Shown piece after piece: positions 28,005 through 40,090 of a DNA stretch of 64,000 nucleotides (within the stretch, counting starts at the first letter, position 1; the number at the start of each line of letters is the position of its first letter). The notes under the pieces are model-generated. The model was not told the origin of the DNA. It saw nothing but the letters and a program-made list of their open reading frames with translations, and did not search any database. Source of the stretch: Nemopilema nomurai (Eukaryota > Cnidaria > Scyphozoa > Rhizostomeae > Rhizostomatidae); contig ML133426.1 of the NCBI GenBank assembly GCA_003864495.1, forward strand, positions 1,178,001 to 1,242,000. Direction: 5' to 3'. The translations under genes and the position numbers were made by a program.

Positions 28005-30091
28005 TTTTACCTAGCTAGTTGTCCCGAAGTACACAAACTTTTGCAGCAAGCAAGTGCACTAATCCAACAGCCGTACCTGACAACAACAACATGGATACAC
28101 ATAGAAGTACCTCATGCATAAATCACGAAACTTCAGCGACTTCTTATTTCTCAGTCTAGTACCCAGGGTAATTTCTCACATATATACTGGGCTTTAAAAA
28201 AAGTCCAATGCCAAGGGAATAAAGGAAATTTCATGGATATTGATCCATATAATTTTGGTATTAATTGTGAGAAAGAACATAGTGTAAAGTAGTTTGTGAA
28301 TTTCTGCATAAAAATTTGGATAATATAATGATTATGGTAATAATGATGAAACAATGTGATGGTAACCATGAAAATGGCATCAAAAGGGAAGAGAGCCAAA
28401 ATCCAGCGATTGCACGGGATGGATATCAGGCCACACTGTCAATGACGTGTTTCTAAAAAGACTAGGAGTGCTTTTGCAAGGGCGCTAAAGTTCCCCATAG
28501 GAAAACAAGTGCCCAGGGCGTGGGGGTGTAAGGGGTTGTTACAGCCGTATTTTGACCTTATATAGTTTATATATGGCATATGACATATTATATAATGGCA
28601 TATTTCAAGAGCAATTTTTTGTAGGAAACATTAGGGATAGCACGTTGAAGGTTCTCATTTGCTCGTAATTATCAAGATCATATATAACTGCACAATAGGT
28701 TGACTAGCAAGAGTTGAATCTGGGTCGGTAAATTCACCCGTTTACACCCCCTACTCCAAATCATCAAAGCCCCTGCAAATGCCGGTCCAAAAACAAGCTT
28801 GTTGCTTTGAGAAGTCTCAAAGACGACAAGGAGGGATAGAAATGACAGTCCATTCTGTTTGGTAACAAAATTAAGAATAAAGGCAAATTGAGCTTTTTCT
28901 TAATAAAAGTCGAGGGTGACAAAATTTCTTTCGAATTCGAAGGCGATCTCTCTTGTATTAGGCATCCAAGAGTACCATTCACTTTCCAAGAGGGTACTGT
29001 CTTCCTAGATCGTGCCAAAAATAAAACCTACATAAACTATTTGCACCATTGTGCCAATATGGCCGGCAAATAGCTCTGTCTGTCTATAACCACTAGTATT
29101 TTGGTCCACCAACAACAAGAGGGGAACTTGTTTACGAAACACGAATGCATGGGATCCGACAGAAGTTGGAAAGTGGAGGGGCCAAGGGAGATTTTAACAA
29201 AAGTGAGGGGGTCATGGCCCCTCCGGCTCTTCCTTCGTCGGAGGCCCTGGATTTGATGCTCAAAGTTCCATAGCCAAATTTTACTAACTTGCTACATGCT
29301 TGACAAAAAAAACAAAAATTTGAAATAAAAATTTCACTACTTTCATTCTGGAGCCCTTTTTATTTTGATACATTGCCATACTTTAATATACTGCATTTCA
29401 AGCTTACAGCCCGATTTCTTGTCAGATAATGTTTCAAGTAACGGGTCTGTATAAATCTCATAGGGCACAATTCAATCTGCACATCCACCAAGACTTACTT
29501 GAAAACCTGTGCAATCCTTTGAACTAATCTAAACTATTCTAGCACCTGAACTAAAGGTAAAGCAATGGCGTAGCAGTGGGGGCAAACTATGTCAACCAAG
29601 AAAACAAAACGCCCATATTATTATATTGCTACGGATCGGCCACAAAACAGGCTACTAAAAGATTCACTTTCGAGAAACAAAGCGAAGAAAGTCGAAGAAG
29701 GCATTAGAGTTTGCGGTAATTTAATTACAATATTTCGAGCGAAATACCAAAATGGAAAACTTTTATTCTTCGTTTTTTGGCTTGAGTACCGATGTTTTGT
29801 TAAATTTTCGTTTGCAAAATGCCTGACTTTCTGCACGAGGCAGGCACCAGGAAACAATGATGAAAAAAGACGTTTTCAAATGCGTGCAGCGAGAAGTTTG
29901 GGAAGACAATAAAACATCTGCCCTTTTTGGATGTTCAAAGAATCGAATGATGTCGCTAATGATCCTTGGAGATCGTCTTGGAAACAATTATTCTATTCAT
30001 TGTTCATGCGTTGAATTGATAGTAGGTGGTTGCGTCCAAACTTTCAAAGCAGAAAAATATCTTGGTCTACTTTTCAATATGATTGATGTTG

Positions 30092-30497
30092 TACACGCCT
30101 TTTTTATAAGGAGCCTACCACAAGGCCTAGTTCCAAAAGTTCCTTATTCGTAGACCTCAAGTCATCAAATTTTAGTACTAAAAGTTCCTTAAAAGTTTCT
30201 TAATTTCGCTGCACATCAATAAGCCTTATCACTTAATAGAGAGAGGGGCGAGATAGAATATGCGGAAACTACTCAATAAAGCACTTGACACACGAATAGC
30301 AAACAATCTATGCGAGTATTGGCTGCAAATGGATGGAACGGGCTTTTTAGCTCTTGATGCTTGCAGTTATAAAAAATTTTTTTCGTTTTCGTTTTCGTTT
30401 TCGTTTTCGATTTCGATTTTAGTAGTATAAGTTCTTATATATTTCGGCCTTCTACATGTAGGTTCCTTATAAAGTGGTTCCTTATAAAAAGCGTGTA
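30092..30497 (+). mobile_element. TA-flanked MITE, copy 1
   Basis: A 406-base non-coding element whose ends are inverted: TACACGCCTTTTTTATAAGG on the left and the complement of TACACGCTTTTTATAAGG on the right. Two further copies lie at 37224-37625 (reversed) and 56576-56995. In all three the outermost bases are TA, as expected for a Tc1/mariner-type TA target duplication. This copy carries an extra TTTTCG microsatellite at about 30375-30420 that the others lack. There is no transposase frame, so it is non-autonomous. Confidence 0.9.
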
Positions 30498-31912
30498 GTT
30501 CTTGCTGCCTGAATCGAATGATAATTTTCGATTTCCACGATTACCGGGGACACAGCTCTACGACCCATTAACCAAATTCTGTGTTCGGCATAACAATGTG
30601 ATGTCTAATACAACAACAGCAAAACGAAATACTAAGGAAAAGAAGTGCCCGACATCTATCAGTGAATTCGACTTAATTGTTATACTGATGCAAAAGTAAA
30701 GGTGAAGTCAATGCTCTTCATTTCGTCTTTGAAATGCGACGACTTACCCCCCGGGCGTACCTGCAGCACAGATCCCAAAAGCTATGCATACTTGTGGATT
30801 CAAATCATTTCAGTGGTTACAAAGGAAAGCCTTTCAAATGCAAATGAACTAAAAGAAGTACTGTATAGAGAAGCGTCATTATATTGAATGCACTAGGTGT
30901 CGTCGTTTAAAGGTTTGCCTGGCATCCAAGCTTGTATTCTGGCAGAGCGTTCTTAGGCGTAAACACAACCGATAAAAAGGTATGTTGATTTTCGCTCAAG
31001 GAAGATTTGCCATCTTTTTGCATCTTATTTATTTATTTATCATGGTTGTTGTAGACAGGCCATGGAGAGTCTATTTCCAAGAGGATATGGAAACATCAGG
31101 CTTAACCAACTATGAAACACCTGCTAGCTTTTTGCTGAAGCCTGATTTTTAGAATAAAGGCGCTTCTAATTACCATTTTCGTCAAAGTTCATAGACCTAG
31201 GAGCGTCTACAGACGAAGAGACGAATTTTTTTTCAACGACTTGCATGATTCAGCTGCTTTTTTGTGAAACTCCTTTGCAGCACACGCAACCACGGTTGCA
31301 ACACCTCTTCCAGCTTCAAGTTTACAGGCAAAACCTCACGCTGCAACATACCCACAAGAAAATCCCTTATCCTGGCTTGAAATTATAACTGTAAACATTT
31401 TACTGCCTTTTGTTTGATTTCTTCTACCCAGTGAATTTTGACTTTGGCTTCCGACAGGGAAATGTTTGGCAGAACATAAGTTTCTTCGGTGAGATTGCTG
31501 CTTGCGAAATAATATCTGTCTTTGACAACATATAGACATTTGAATACATCTGTTGTAAATAGGGAAGCTCAGCAAAACTTTATCAGCGGAGGGTTAGATT
31601 GAAGAAAGCAAAGAGGGCAATTTTCGGCCATTTTTAATCAAAGTCGGGCTTGAATTTTGATCGAAACTTTGCATCACAAGGCCAGGAAACACTTTTCATC
31701 AATAAAACTTTGTCTTATCTGTTGCCAATCAACTTGTAGTTTGTTTCGAGGTTGTCCCGTGGTAGTGCGAAGGAGAAAGGCCCGTGGAAACTCCCCAGAC
31801 TTTACGCCGTAGACAAAGAGCGCTTTGGTAACGCGTTGTTTGTTGTGTGCTTGACAACCAACTTTAAGAAATAGCTGGTGGGCATGACAAGACGCAATCA
31901 GAATGCGAAAAG

Positions 31913-32180
31913 CAGTGGCGGTTTTGGGTCCAGGGTCCGGGGAGGCCGCGCGTTTGGTAACCCAGAAGGGGCCCCGCACCTAAGAATATTTGAAAACAAA
32001 CACAGTCTCTATGTAAAACAACTTATTTTCAAGGGAAAAATCTGTAAAGAAACCTTAGAGTATATTTTGCATAATAAGAACAATACAAGGTACCACCTTG
32101 AGGCATAACATATTTATAGGATAATATTTTAAAGAACAATCTTGGCCAAGAAAAAAATGCCAGGATAAATTTTCAAAGTC
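31913..32180 (+). mobile_element. hAT-like non-autonomous element, left part
   Basis: It begins CAGTGGCGGTTTTGGG, typical of hAT superfamily termini. About 250 bases then align with the element at 61744-62040 (shared AACCCAGAAGGGGCCC, CACAGTCTCTAT and AAATTTTCAAA blocks). The right terminus is missing: similarity ends near 32180, just before the 5' UTR acceptor of gene A. No coding capacity. Confidence 0.7.
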
Positions 32181-32239
32181 ATTGGTCGCATTAATTCACT
32201 ACAATGAATCCCAGTTATTGATTGCTCTCATTTCTTCAG

Positions 32240-33621
32240 GTGAATCAAGTGAAAATGTTTCGCACAGTTTTGACAATCGTAGCCATCTCAGCTGTCTGTC
32301 ATGCTACAGAAAAGACCTTGGAAGAGGGAGACGTCAAAGTCAAGGTGCAAGGACAATCTGGCAAGATCACTTTTTCAAGGAGTACGTGATTAATTTGCTA
32401 TTTTTAATAATAGATATACAACATGTTTCTTACATTTCACGCATTGATACATAATTGTAGTCGATTCATTTATCATTCTTCAAATCAATTTAAAAGCACT
32501 TGGCTATCTTTGTTCAACCAGCCATTCTCCTTAAACAACTCGTTTCCAAACAGTCACGTCGACTTGCTTAACCAAGCACCACCGTCAAAAGCGTAGGCCT
32601 CACAAACATTTAACATGGTTCAAGAAAATCATATTGATTTGATGAAATCTAGGGAAAACAAATGTTAAAGTCTTTCGTGGTCAGGAAAGTCTGATTCCTT
32701 ACTGCACAGTCGAAGCTTTCCCATGATCTTTTGCTCTCATTTTAGAGGGGAACAGCGTGACTGTCAACTTCGACTACATTAAGGAGTTGAGCCAGGATGG
32801 CACCGAAGTTGGCGCATCTGGCAAGAAGAAGCACTCCATCAACTCATTTGCCACGCAATCATTCAACTTCAAAACCACTGGGACGCAGTCGCTGTACCAA
32901 AATCTCGCGGTAAAGCATATCCAGTTTGAGGCAAACATCACTGGACCTGGAGCAAAACTCGTTGTAGACATCTACATCTTCAAAACAAGCGGCTCTGTGA
33001 AAACTTCCAATAATGAAACACTGGATGTCCAGAAAGGAACAGTCAAGTTTAACATAAATCTTGAGAGCTGGACTTTCTGTGGAGGAGCTGGGGACACCTG
33101 TTCCAAGGGTGGTTCTTCTGAGATTGGTACTCAGGTGGAATTCGGCATAGAGGTCAAGAGCCGCAGCAAACCGGCAAAAAGATCAAAGAAGAAAGGGAAG
33201 GGAAGAAAATTGGAAACATTGGATCTGGGTGGTGCTGACTGTACCCTTAGTGGTGCTGTAAGTAGAGCTTTGGAGCAGTTGGGCTCTCCTTCCTTTAGTC
33301 TCTCTTCTTTCTCTACTGACACGAAGACATTTCTCAGACACTCTTCAAGCCTATCGCCGATTCGACGCTATTAATCGCTCATTGTGCCTTTATTATTCGC
33401 ATTAGATCAAAGTTGACGGTGTTTGGAGAGAGATGGCTGCCTCATATCCGAAAGTTGAGAGCAAAGGTGCCAAGAACCTCTTCATTTTTCGCTTTCCAAA
33501 GTTTGCCAGTCGTGTTGATTACGACCCCACAGTGGACCTTTCCAGTGGAAACCCAGGGTTGAAAGTTGGCATCCTAACGCTGATCGCATCCATCTTTGCC
33601 CTGATCAAGATTCTTTCTTAG
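32240..33621 (+). CDS. Gene A: secreted, probably GPI-anchored protein of unknown family (284 aa)
   Basis: I do not recognise this family. Coding exons 32255-32381, 32746-33257 and 33406-33621 join with consistent phases (1, then 0). The region before the ATG at 32255 starts at a good acceptor (32239/32240), implying an upstream 5' UTR exon. Residues 1-17 are a signal peptide (MFRTVLTIVAISAVCHA). One module follows: TEGD/QSGKITFS, VTVNFDYIKEL, GAKLVVDIYIF, then cysteines at about 154, 161 and 208 (WTFCGG, DTCSKG, GADCTLSG). A Lys/Arg-rich insert lies at about 182-197, before LETLDLGGADC. After FIFRFPKFAS and YDPTVDL the chain ends in a hydrophobic stretch with no charged tail, typical of a GPI signal. 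Possible N-glycosylation at N106 (NIT) and N132 (NET). Gene B is its two-module paralogue 9 kb downstream. Function unknown; the cell surface or extracellular matrix is inferred. Confidence 0.88.
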
Positions 33622-36600
33622 AGGTTTTGCAAGAGGCTTAAGACTGTCGCTTTGTGCTCACTTGCTGAGATTTAGTTCACTTTGCTGTGTTATTTATCTT
33701 GTTCCCATTCACTAATTTGCTATTCTTCACTTTTAACAATGGGTTCCCATATTGACATGGCCTTGTAGTAATGGGCCACAATAGTTAGTTTTCTTCGTCA
33801 CAAAGAAGCTTCGTTGCCCGACAAAGGTTTTCACTTTTCTCCCTCATGTTCTTCGAGAAAGGGTGCTGGTAACATATATCCTTTAATTTGATGCTAAAAA
33901 GAGTATGCTGCCCAAAAGATACTAAATTCAAATTGCTATTAGCTTTCAGTATACTAGACAAAGTACTGCACTGGTTCTTCCTACGTTTTGTAAACGAACA
34001 GCTTTAATTAGAAAGACGCAGGTAATAAATGCTCTGTCCTTTCCCCTAGGCTATATGCCAGGGAAAATCCAAGAGCTATTTCTGTAACCAAAGTATTTTC
34101 CAATTAATCGTGCTAATTTTTGACCAAGCGTAGCCTGAAACATTGTATTGTATTGAAACATTATCGATCTTTCAACATGTTTAAATTGTCAATGGTTATA
34201 TTGTCAATGTTCATGAAGTTTTTTGTGATTATTAGTTTCTTCTTAATCTTTACTCAGTTCTCATGGCATATTAGGCTAAAAGTGACCAGTTTTATGGGGA
34301 AAATGACAATGAACTGCTAAGTTTCGGCTAGGCTATTTTTTCCATATGAAATATTTCCATATTTTCCCAAGTTTTTTCTGTAGATAAATAAGAAAGTGAA
34401 GACCGCCTTAAGGCAAATGGGCGATTGTCTGTTGCAAGAAAAGTAACCTTCGCAATCCTTTTTTCCACATGGCAAAAAGCCGTGCATGACCTAGAGGGTA
34501 AACTCAAGGCTAATCGTAGCCGCTTTGGGTACGAATCAATGCAGACCCGTTCCCGTGTAAAAATGGTGTAAACAGGGCCTAAATTAGATGAACATCATTG
34601 AACATCCTCCAGTCTGTGGCATAGACGCGGTCTCAGCATGGGAACTTCTACTCCGCAAGTCAGGAAAGAGTAGAAACAACCTTAATCATAAGGTGGGGCT
34701 CATTGATGGCGTCATCACTTAGATAGTTCCTTAGCAGGTAGGAATTGCAAGCCCCGAAACTCAACAACGGCATAAAGTGGCATGCAAGAATATCTAGCAA
34801 CTGCGTTTAATAATTGTTAGAATTCAAATAAAAGTATGCCTCCCAAATATTCAGCAGGATTTAATCGATCAATTATGGCAATTAAAAATCAAAAACAATA
34901 ACGTTAAATGCATCACAAAGAATGATTTTAGTGAATAAAATGACAATTAAAATTAATTTAATGTATCACCAAGGTACTGCATTTTGATGATTAGCGTTTA
35001 TTCATAGTCCGGGGCAACACATGAAATTTTGACGTCTGTTGCTAGTCATCTGACCAGCACCTGCAAAGCTGACCCCTGTGACCTTTACCAACATGCAAAA
35101 TATCAAGTATGACCATCTTCCATGCCGAAATATTTGGCCTAAGCTACCCCCAGACCATCATTGAAAAGGATGCAGGGGGTTATGGAGGTCTTTTTCATTA
35201 ATTATTACGGCCTCTGTTTAATAAGGCGATTTGTGAACAACGATCTTCATTAGTGTGAAATCTTGCATATAATATACACAGTAAACAGAAAATAATCTCA
35301 CCAATAATACCATGTTTAAAACGATGCATCAAAATTTGATGAGTTGAATAGATGTACGATGTCCTTCCAAGCCCCGTAATTCCGGTCCATCATGCTACCA
35401 TCAAATCAAACATATTGCTTGGACTAGATATCATTCACCCAGGAGCTCTGTTTAACAAGTTACAATAGCATTCTACCACATCCAAAACTGCCTTTGTCTG
35501 ACACCATGTGTTTTCGGCATCTCTTGTCTAACATGTTGCTAAAATAAAGGACGTATGTTATTCTTTTACGAGGTTTTATTTTATGGGCCTCTGCTATCAA
35601 AATCAATTGGCAAATAATTGTGGGTGCACTAGTTTGGAAACGCTATATTCTGTGAACAAGCCATCTGACAATCCATTTGTTTCAAATTGTTCGTCTCCAA
35701 ATTTCACCTTACCCTAAAACACTAGTATAAAAAAACAGCTTTGTTGGTCTTCAAATCATTATCGTTTCTGCAAGCTAAAGAATTCTTGAATTGTTCATAT
35801 TTATCTCAGCAAAGACTTCAAAGAAAAGTAAGACTTATTTCATTATCAATTATTTGATATGTTTGCATTGGTTCTCAGTATAATATTAAACGAAAAACAT
35901 CTTCCTTTGGGTTGAAGCTTCTAGATTCACTTGTTGCGGTGACATTAATGAATTTTAATCATGTTCACAAACCAACCTTATTTGCATTGACTATAAACAT
36001 ACTTCTCCAAAAATGCGATATGCTCAAGCTACCAACTAAAGCAGGTTTCATAGCAGGTACTTTTTATCACAGCATATAAACCTTGCATGCGTTTTACATT
36101 ATATATAGCGGAGGCAGGTTCCAGAGTCAAAGAACGAAAGCTGATGGTCAGATTGTTCAATCGCAAAGGTTCGTTCAATTGCATTGCAGAATTTCACTTT
36201 TTTCGATTAAAGCAAGTTCATTTGTTGAGTTTACTTGAAGTAATTGCTAGGATATCTGATTGCGGAAGCCCTTGTTGTTGTCGCTTGAAGTGCGCCATTC
36301 GAATATTTAGCATTTGACTTGGGGCTGGTAGCGCGACTTAGGCCGGACATCACGGCGGTTAGAAACATCGTCTTTCTCCGTTATTCCCTCAGCTATTCAG
36401 AATTCGTCAATTAATATCTGAAGATTTCACCACTTTGAAGCCAGGCTAATGGGTCCATGCTTGAATTGCGTATGCCACGAAGCGAGGAAAAGTTTGGGTG
36501 TGGCATACCAGGCACCGCGGAGCAGGGGGGCTGTTTGCAAAAAATGCTAAGTATTAAGTAATAAACTACCAATAAATCCTCTTTTTTAATGGTAGTTACT

Positions 36601-37223
36601 TTTCTCAACGGCATCCGGTTAGAGCGGCATTGCTTATGTACCCCTTTCAAACCCCCCCCCCCAGGTTTCATGTCGTTTCACGTCTCACGACTCCGTAAAC
36701 CATTCTCATACCTGGCATACCAATTATGTTTTCAATATTCGTCCGTACAACTACATCTCCACTGCCGTTAACTTCACTATCAAACAGCACCTTCTTCAAG
36801 TGCATTTTTAGCCTTTATAGTCCATCTCAAATATAATGCCCCACTGTGCCCCCTGGCAACTTCTATTGTTAACTTGCATTGACAAAAATTTATACTCGTT
36901 CTAATTCTACCAGTTGTCAGCTGATCAAAAAATTATGTGCCTCTTTTTCTTCAATGAGCTAAATTTTCAACACGCTCCCACCCCTTTATTGTTAAGAACT
37001 GCAACTGGAATCGATTTTCGTTTTCGTTCAAACGGCTTTCGTGTAAGCAATTAAGAACGTAGTTGTGTGTTGTTGGGTAGTACGCTTTAAAATAATGGTA
37101 TGCAGAGCCGATGGGTCACGATCTGTTAACTTGCTCCAAATCCGACTGAAAATAGCAAATGTTCATTCAAAGAGTCAAAAAGCTCTTGGAGCCCAAAGAA
37201 GAACCGCTATATCCATAGACGTA

Positions 37224-37625
37224 TACACGCTTTTTTATAAGGAACCACTTTATAAGGAACCTACATGTAGAAGGCCGAACTATTTAAAGAACTTACACTA
37301 CTAAAAACGAAATCCCTAAGGAACTTTTCGATTAGAAATTTTTTTATAACTGCAAGCATCAAGAGCTGAAAAGCCCGTTCCATTCTTTTGCAGCCAATAC
37401 TCGCATAGTTTGTTTGCTATTCATGTGTTAAGTGCTTCGTGGAGTAGTTTCCGCATATTCTATCTCACCCCTCTCACTTTTAAGTGCTAAGGCTTCTTGA
37501 TGTGCAGCGAAATTAAGGAACTTTTAAGGAACTTTTGGTACTAAAATCTGATGATTTGAGGTCTACGAATAAGGAACTTTTGGAATTAGGCCTTGTGGTA
37601 GGTTCCTTGTAAAAAAAGGCGTGTA
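37224..37625 (-). mobile_element. TA-flanked MITE, copy 2 (reversed)
   Basis: The reverse complement of the element at 30092-30497 over about 400 bases, with the same TACACGC inverted ends and outermost TA. With copy 1 it forms an inverted pair flanking gene A, about 6.7 kb apart. Confidence 0.9.
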
Positions 37626-39130
37626 CTGCTTTCTTGACAACGACTAACAAGGCTTTCTGGGCTTTTGTCAAGGCCTTGTGTCATACTTTCTTAATCGTAA
37701 CTTTGTAAGGAAAGAGAAATAGCCTAAATTCATTTTCTTACATACTTTTCAGTGCCCTAGCTAAGCTTTTAGCTTAACGTTATCTGTGGAATAACATTTT
37801 TGTAACCTTGAGACTGGCAATAATTTTGTGTGAAATTGTGACATATACACGGCAGGGTAACATCCTGCCTGTTCCCCTTTTTACAGAAATTAACGTAGTG
37901 GTGTTGAAGAAGTCTACGCCAGGTGATTTGCCAGACAAATTTTGGCTTGAAAGGCCCTTAGAAATTTGAAAAGAAACGCTGGAAAATTTTGATAACAGCA
38001 CTGGGAGTCGTTATGGATACGTTCGATGATAATCAATTGGGAGCGACCCCCGTGCGACCCACGCATTCTTCACCAAATAGAATTGAGAAACAGTTACGTC
38101 ACAGTGATGTTCCACAATGAAATTGAGAAAGTTGTTATTATGCTCTGGCTGTTGCGAAGCTTTGAAACCGCTTTGAACTTTGGCAGTCTTTGCGGAGATT
38201 TTTCCCAGGAACGCGAACCCTGGTCAAAGTTTATTTTTTTAAAATAAAAGTGACGTAGCGAAATGAAACCGGTTTTTGTTTCAAACCTGTTTTCGATTAT
38301 GACATTGTCAGCCGAAAACCACAGATTACTGGAAATCAGAGGTTGTTGCGTGCGCAGTGCAGAACGACAAAAGACGGTCCTTTAGCAACTAAGAGAAAGC
38401 GAAGGTAACCAATCCAACAGAATTAAATCTCAAAATTGGGGTACGTGCCCCCTGTGCAACAACCGATTCTAAGTCTGTGTCTATGAAGGATGTTTTCAAT
38501 CCAATATACGTCACTCATCGGTTGCTCTAGAAAGCAATTTTCCCCACACTCCAACGATTAAAGGCAGCAACCCCCAAAGAACCATCCCCCAAAAGCGACA
38601 GATAGGTCAAAGGTCACATGACAAGAAGCAGACAACAATGTCCCGATTTGAACAAACCCTTGCCCTGTAGCATTGGTTGCGGTAGAAACTTGCCAGGAGA
38701 CCTTTATGCACAGAAGAATGGGGATTACTATAGCGATCATCCAATGGTGGTATCGACGTAGCATTGGATATCAGTCTTGTAACGTGATTTCCATGGTTAC
38801 ATTCTTAAGTGCTAGGTTACAGTGCAAGAGTATTGACGAACATGCGGCCTAGCCTTGCGGGAAATGAATAGGACAAGCATTTGTCAGCGCCACGAAATAC
38901 CAGTTCTTGACGGCAATAGTGAGTCACAGCGCCATTTGAATTTGTCACTCAAGTCAAATAACATAAACAGCACATGTGCATGCATTGATAACAAGTATGC
39001 ACAGATGCTGGGGCTCGTGTGGTTACGAAATCAATTTTTTATGTTGTTTCATTATGATAGGAAAGACCGCAGCATACTGACTGTTTTCAGAATTAGCTCG
39101 TCTTTGTATATTCTTTGAGTTAGGACCTTG

Positions 39131-39292
39131 AAGCCCAATCTCCACTAGGCGGAAAATTGTCGAGCCGCGAAAAGTAGGATCACTTTCTACTTTTCGCTAG
39201 TTGGTATTTTCCGCCGCGACAATTTCAATTAGCCAATTAGATCGCAGGAATTTTTTCCGCCTCGATATTTCTGCCTGGTGGAGATTGGGCTT
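39131..39292. mobile_element. Foldback MITE with nested inverted repeats
   Basis: A 162-base element. The outer arms AAGCCCAATCTCCACTAGGC and AAGCCCAATCTCCACCAGGC (reverse complement of the right end) match with one difference over 20 bases and continue more loosely for about 45. Nested inside is an exact 11-base inverted repeat, GCGAAAAGTAG at 39167-39177 and its complement at 39187-39197. GGCGGAAAATTGTCG-like sequence is repeated in opposite orientation on either side. No coding capacity. Confidence 0.85.
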
Positions 39293-39932
39293 AAAAATTA
39301 CTAGAAGGCCTATTAGCGAAACGAAAACATCAAAGCCTACACCAACCAAACAACGTAACAGCTATTTAGTCAAATTGGATAACTGTTCAGCGAGCTCTGG
39401 ACGGGTTGCAACCTGTGTTAAACTCATGACACGACCAGTCCTTACAGGAATGGATAAGTAATGCTTCAGAATAGCATGAAATGGCGGAATTATGCACAAA
39501 ATGCGACAAAATAAATAGCCAGCCAGCTGCTGGCCAAAAGTCACGTGAGGGGGCGCATGATTGTCATTAAACGACCAATCAGTGTCAACTTCACACCTCC
39601 TTTTCGGGTTTCCAAGTTTACGGTGGACTCTCTCTTTCTTCATAGAATGAAACTTGCATAAAAATTTAGGTAGGCTGAAATATGAAAGATAAGATTTCAT
39701 TTGCATTTAAGTCAAGTCTGTAGATGTGCCAGTAGCCCGGGGCCCTCCTATCGCGTCCGCTCAAATCAATGATGAAAAGAAACAAGGAGAAAACCACTTC
39801 ACAAGTTTGCCTTCCCTTCGAGGCTGACCGACACACCTGGTTGACAGTATTACGTGCTGCACTTCTCAGAAAAATAAGGAACAAAAGCCTAAGTGTCCAG
39901 ATCTGCAGCTGAATGCGGGAGAGTATCCCTGA

Positions 39933-40090
39933 GGGTACGATTGCATCTCACGTAACAAGTAACGAATCTCTAGACATTGTTCTTTTAAATAAAGCAACAC
40001 TTATTCGCGACACTTTGTGGGCCCGTATCCGGGGGTACAGGCTTTAGGGGGGTACGATTCGTCATGCAACAAGTAACACGAGGTCTCTAC
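39933..40090. repeat. Diverged direct repeat
   Basis: Two copies of about 40 bases share GGGTACGATT, CAACAAGTAAC-like and TCTCTA blocks (39933-39973 and 40050-40090), a 117-base offset with several differences. Origin unknown. Confidence 0.55.

Larger units (their letters stand above)
28005..32239. other. Intergenic region between BBS1 and gene A
   Basis: This is the head-to-head interval that should hold the BBS1 promoter (left edge) and the promoter and 5' UTR exon of gene A (right edge). It contains a MITE copy (30092-30497) and a truncated hAT-like element (31913-32180). Open frames of about 100 codons near 29.6-30.15 kb show no family signature, and one runs into the MITE. I see no other gene. 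Confidence 0.5.

Noticed and set aside
29589..30153. Two overlapping plus-strand frames of about 100 codons
   Set aside because: No recognisable domain. The second runs into the MITE at 30092, so it is probably chance.
33258..33374. Read-through of gene A exon 2 past its donor, giving a Ser-rich tail
   Set aside because: The donor GTAAGT is at the same place as in both gene B modules, and exon 3 continues the conserved module.
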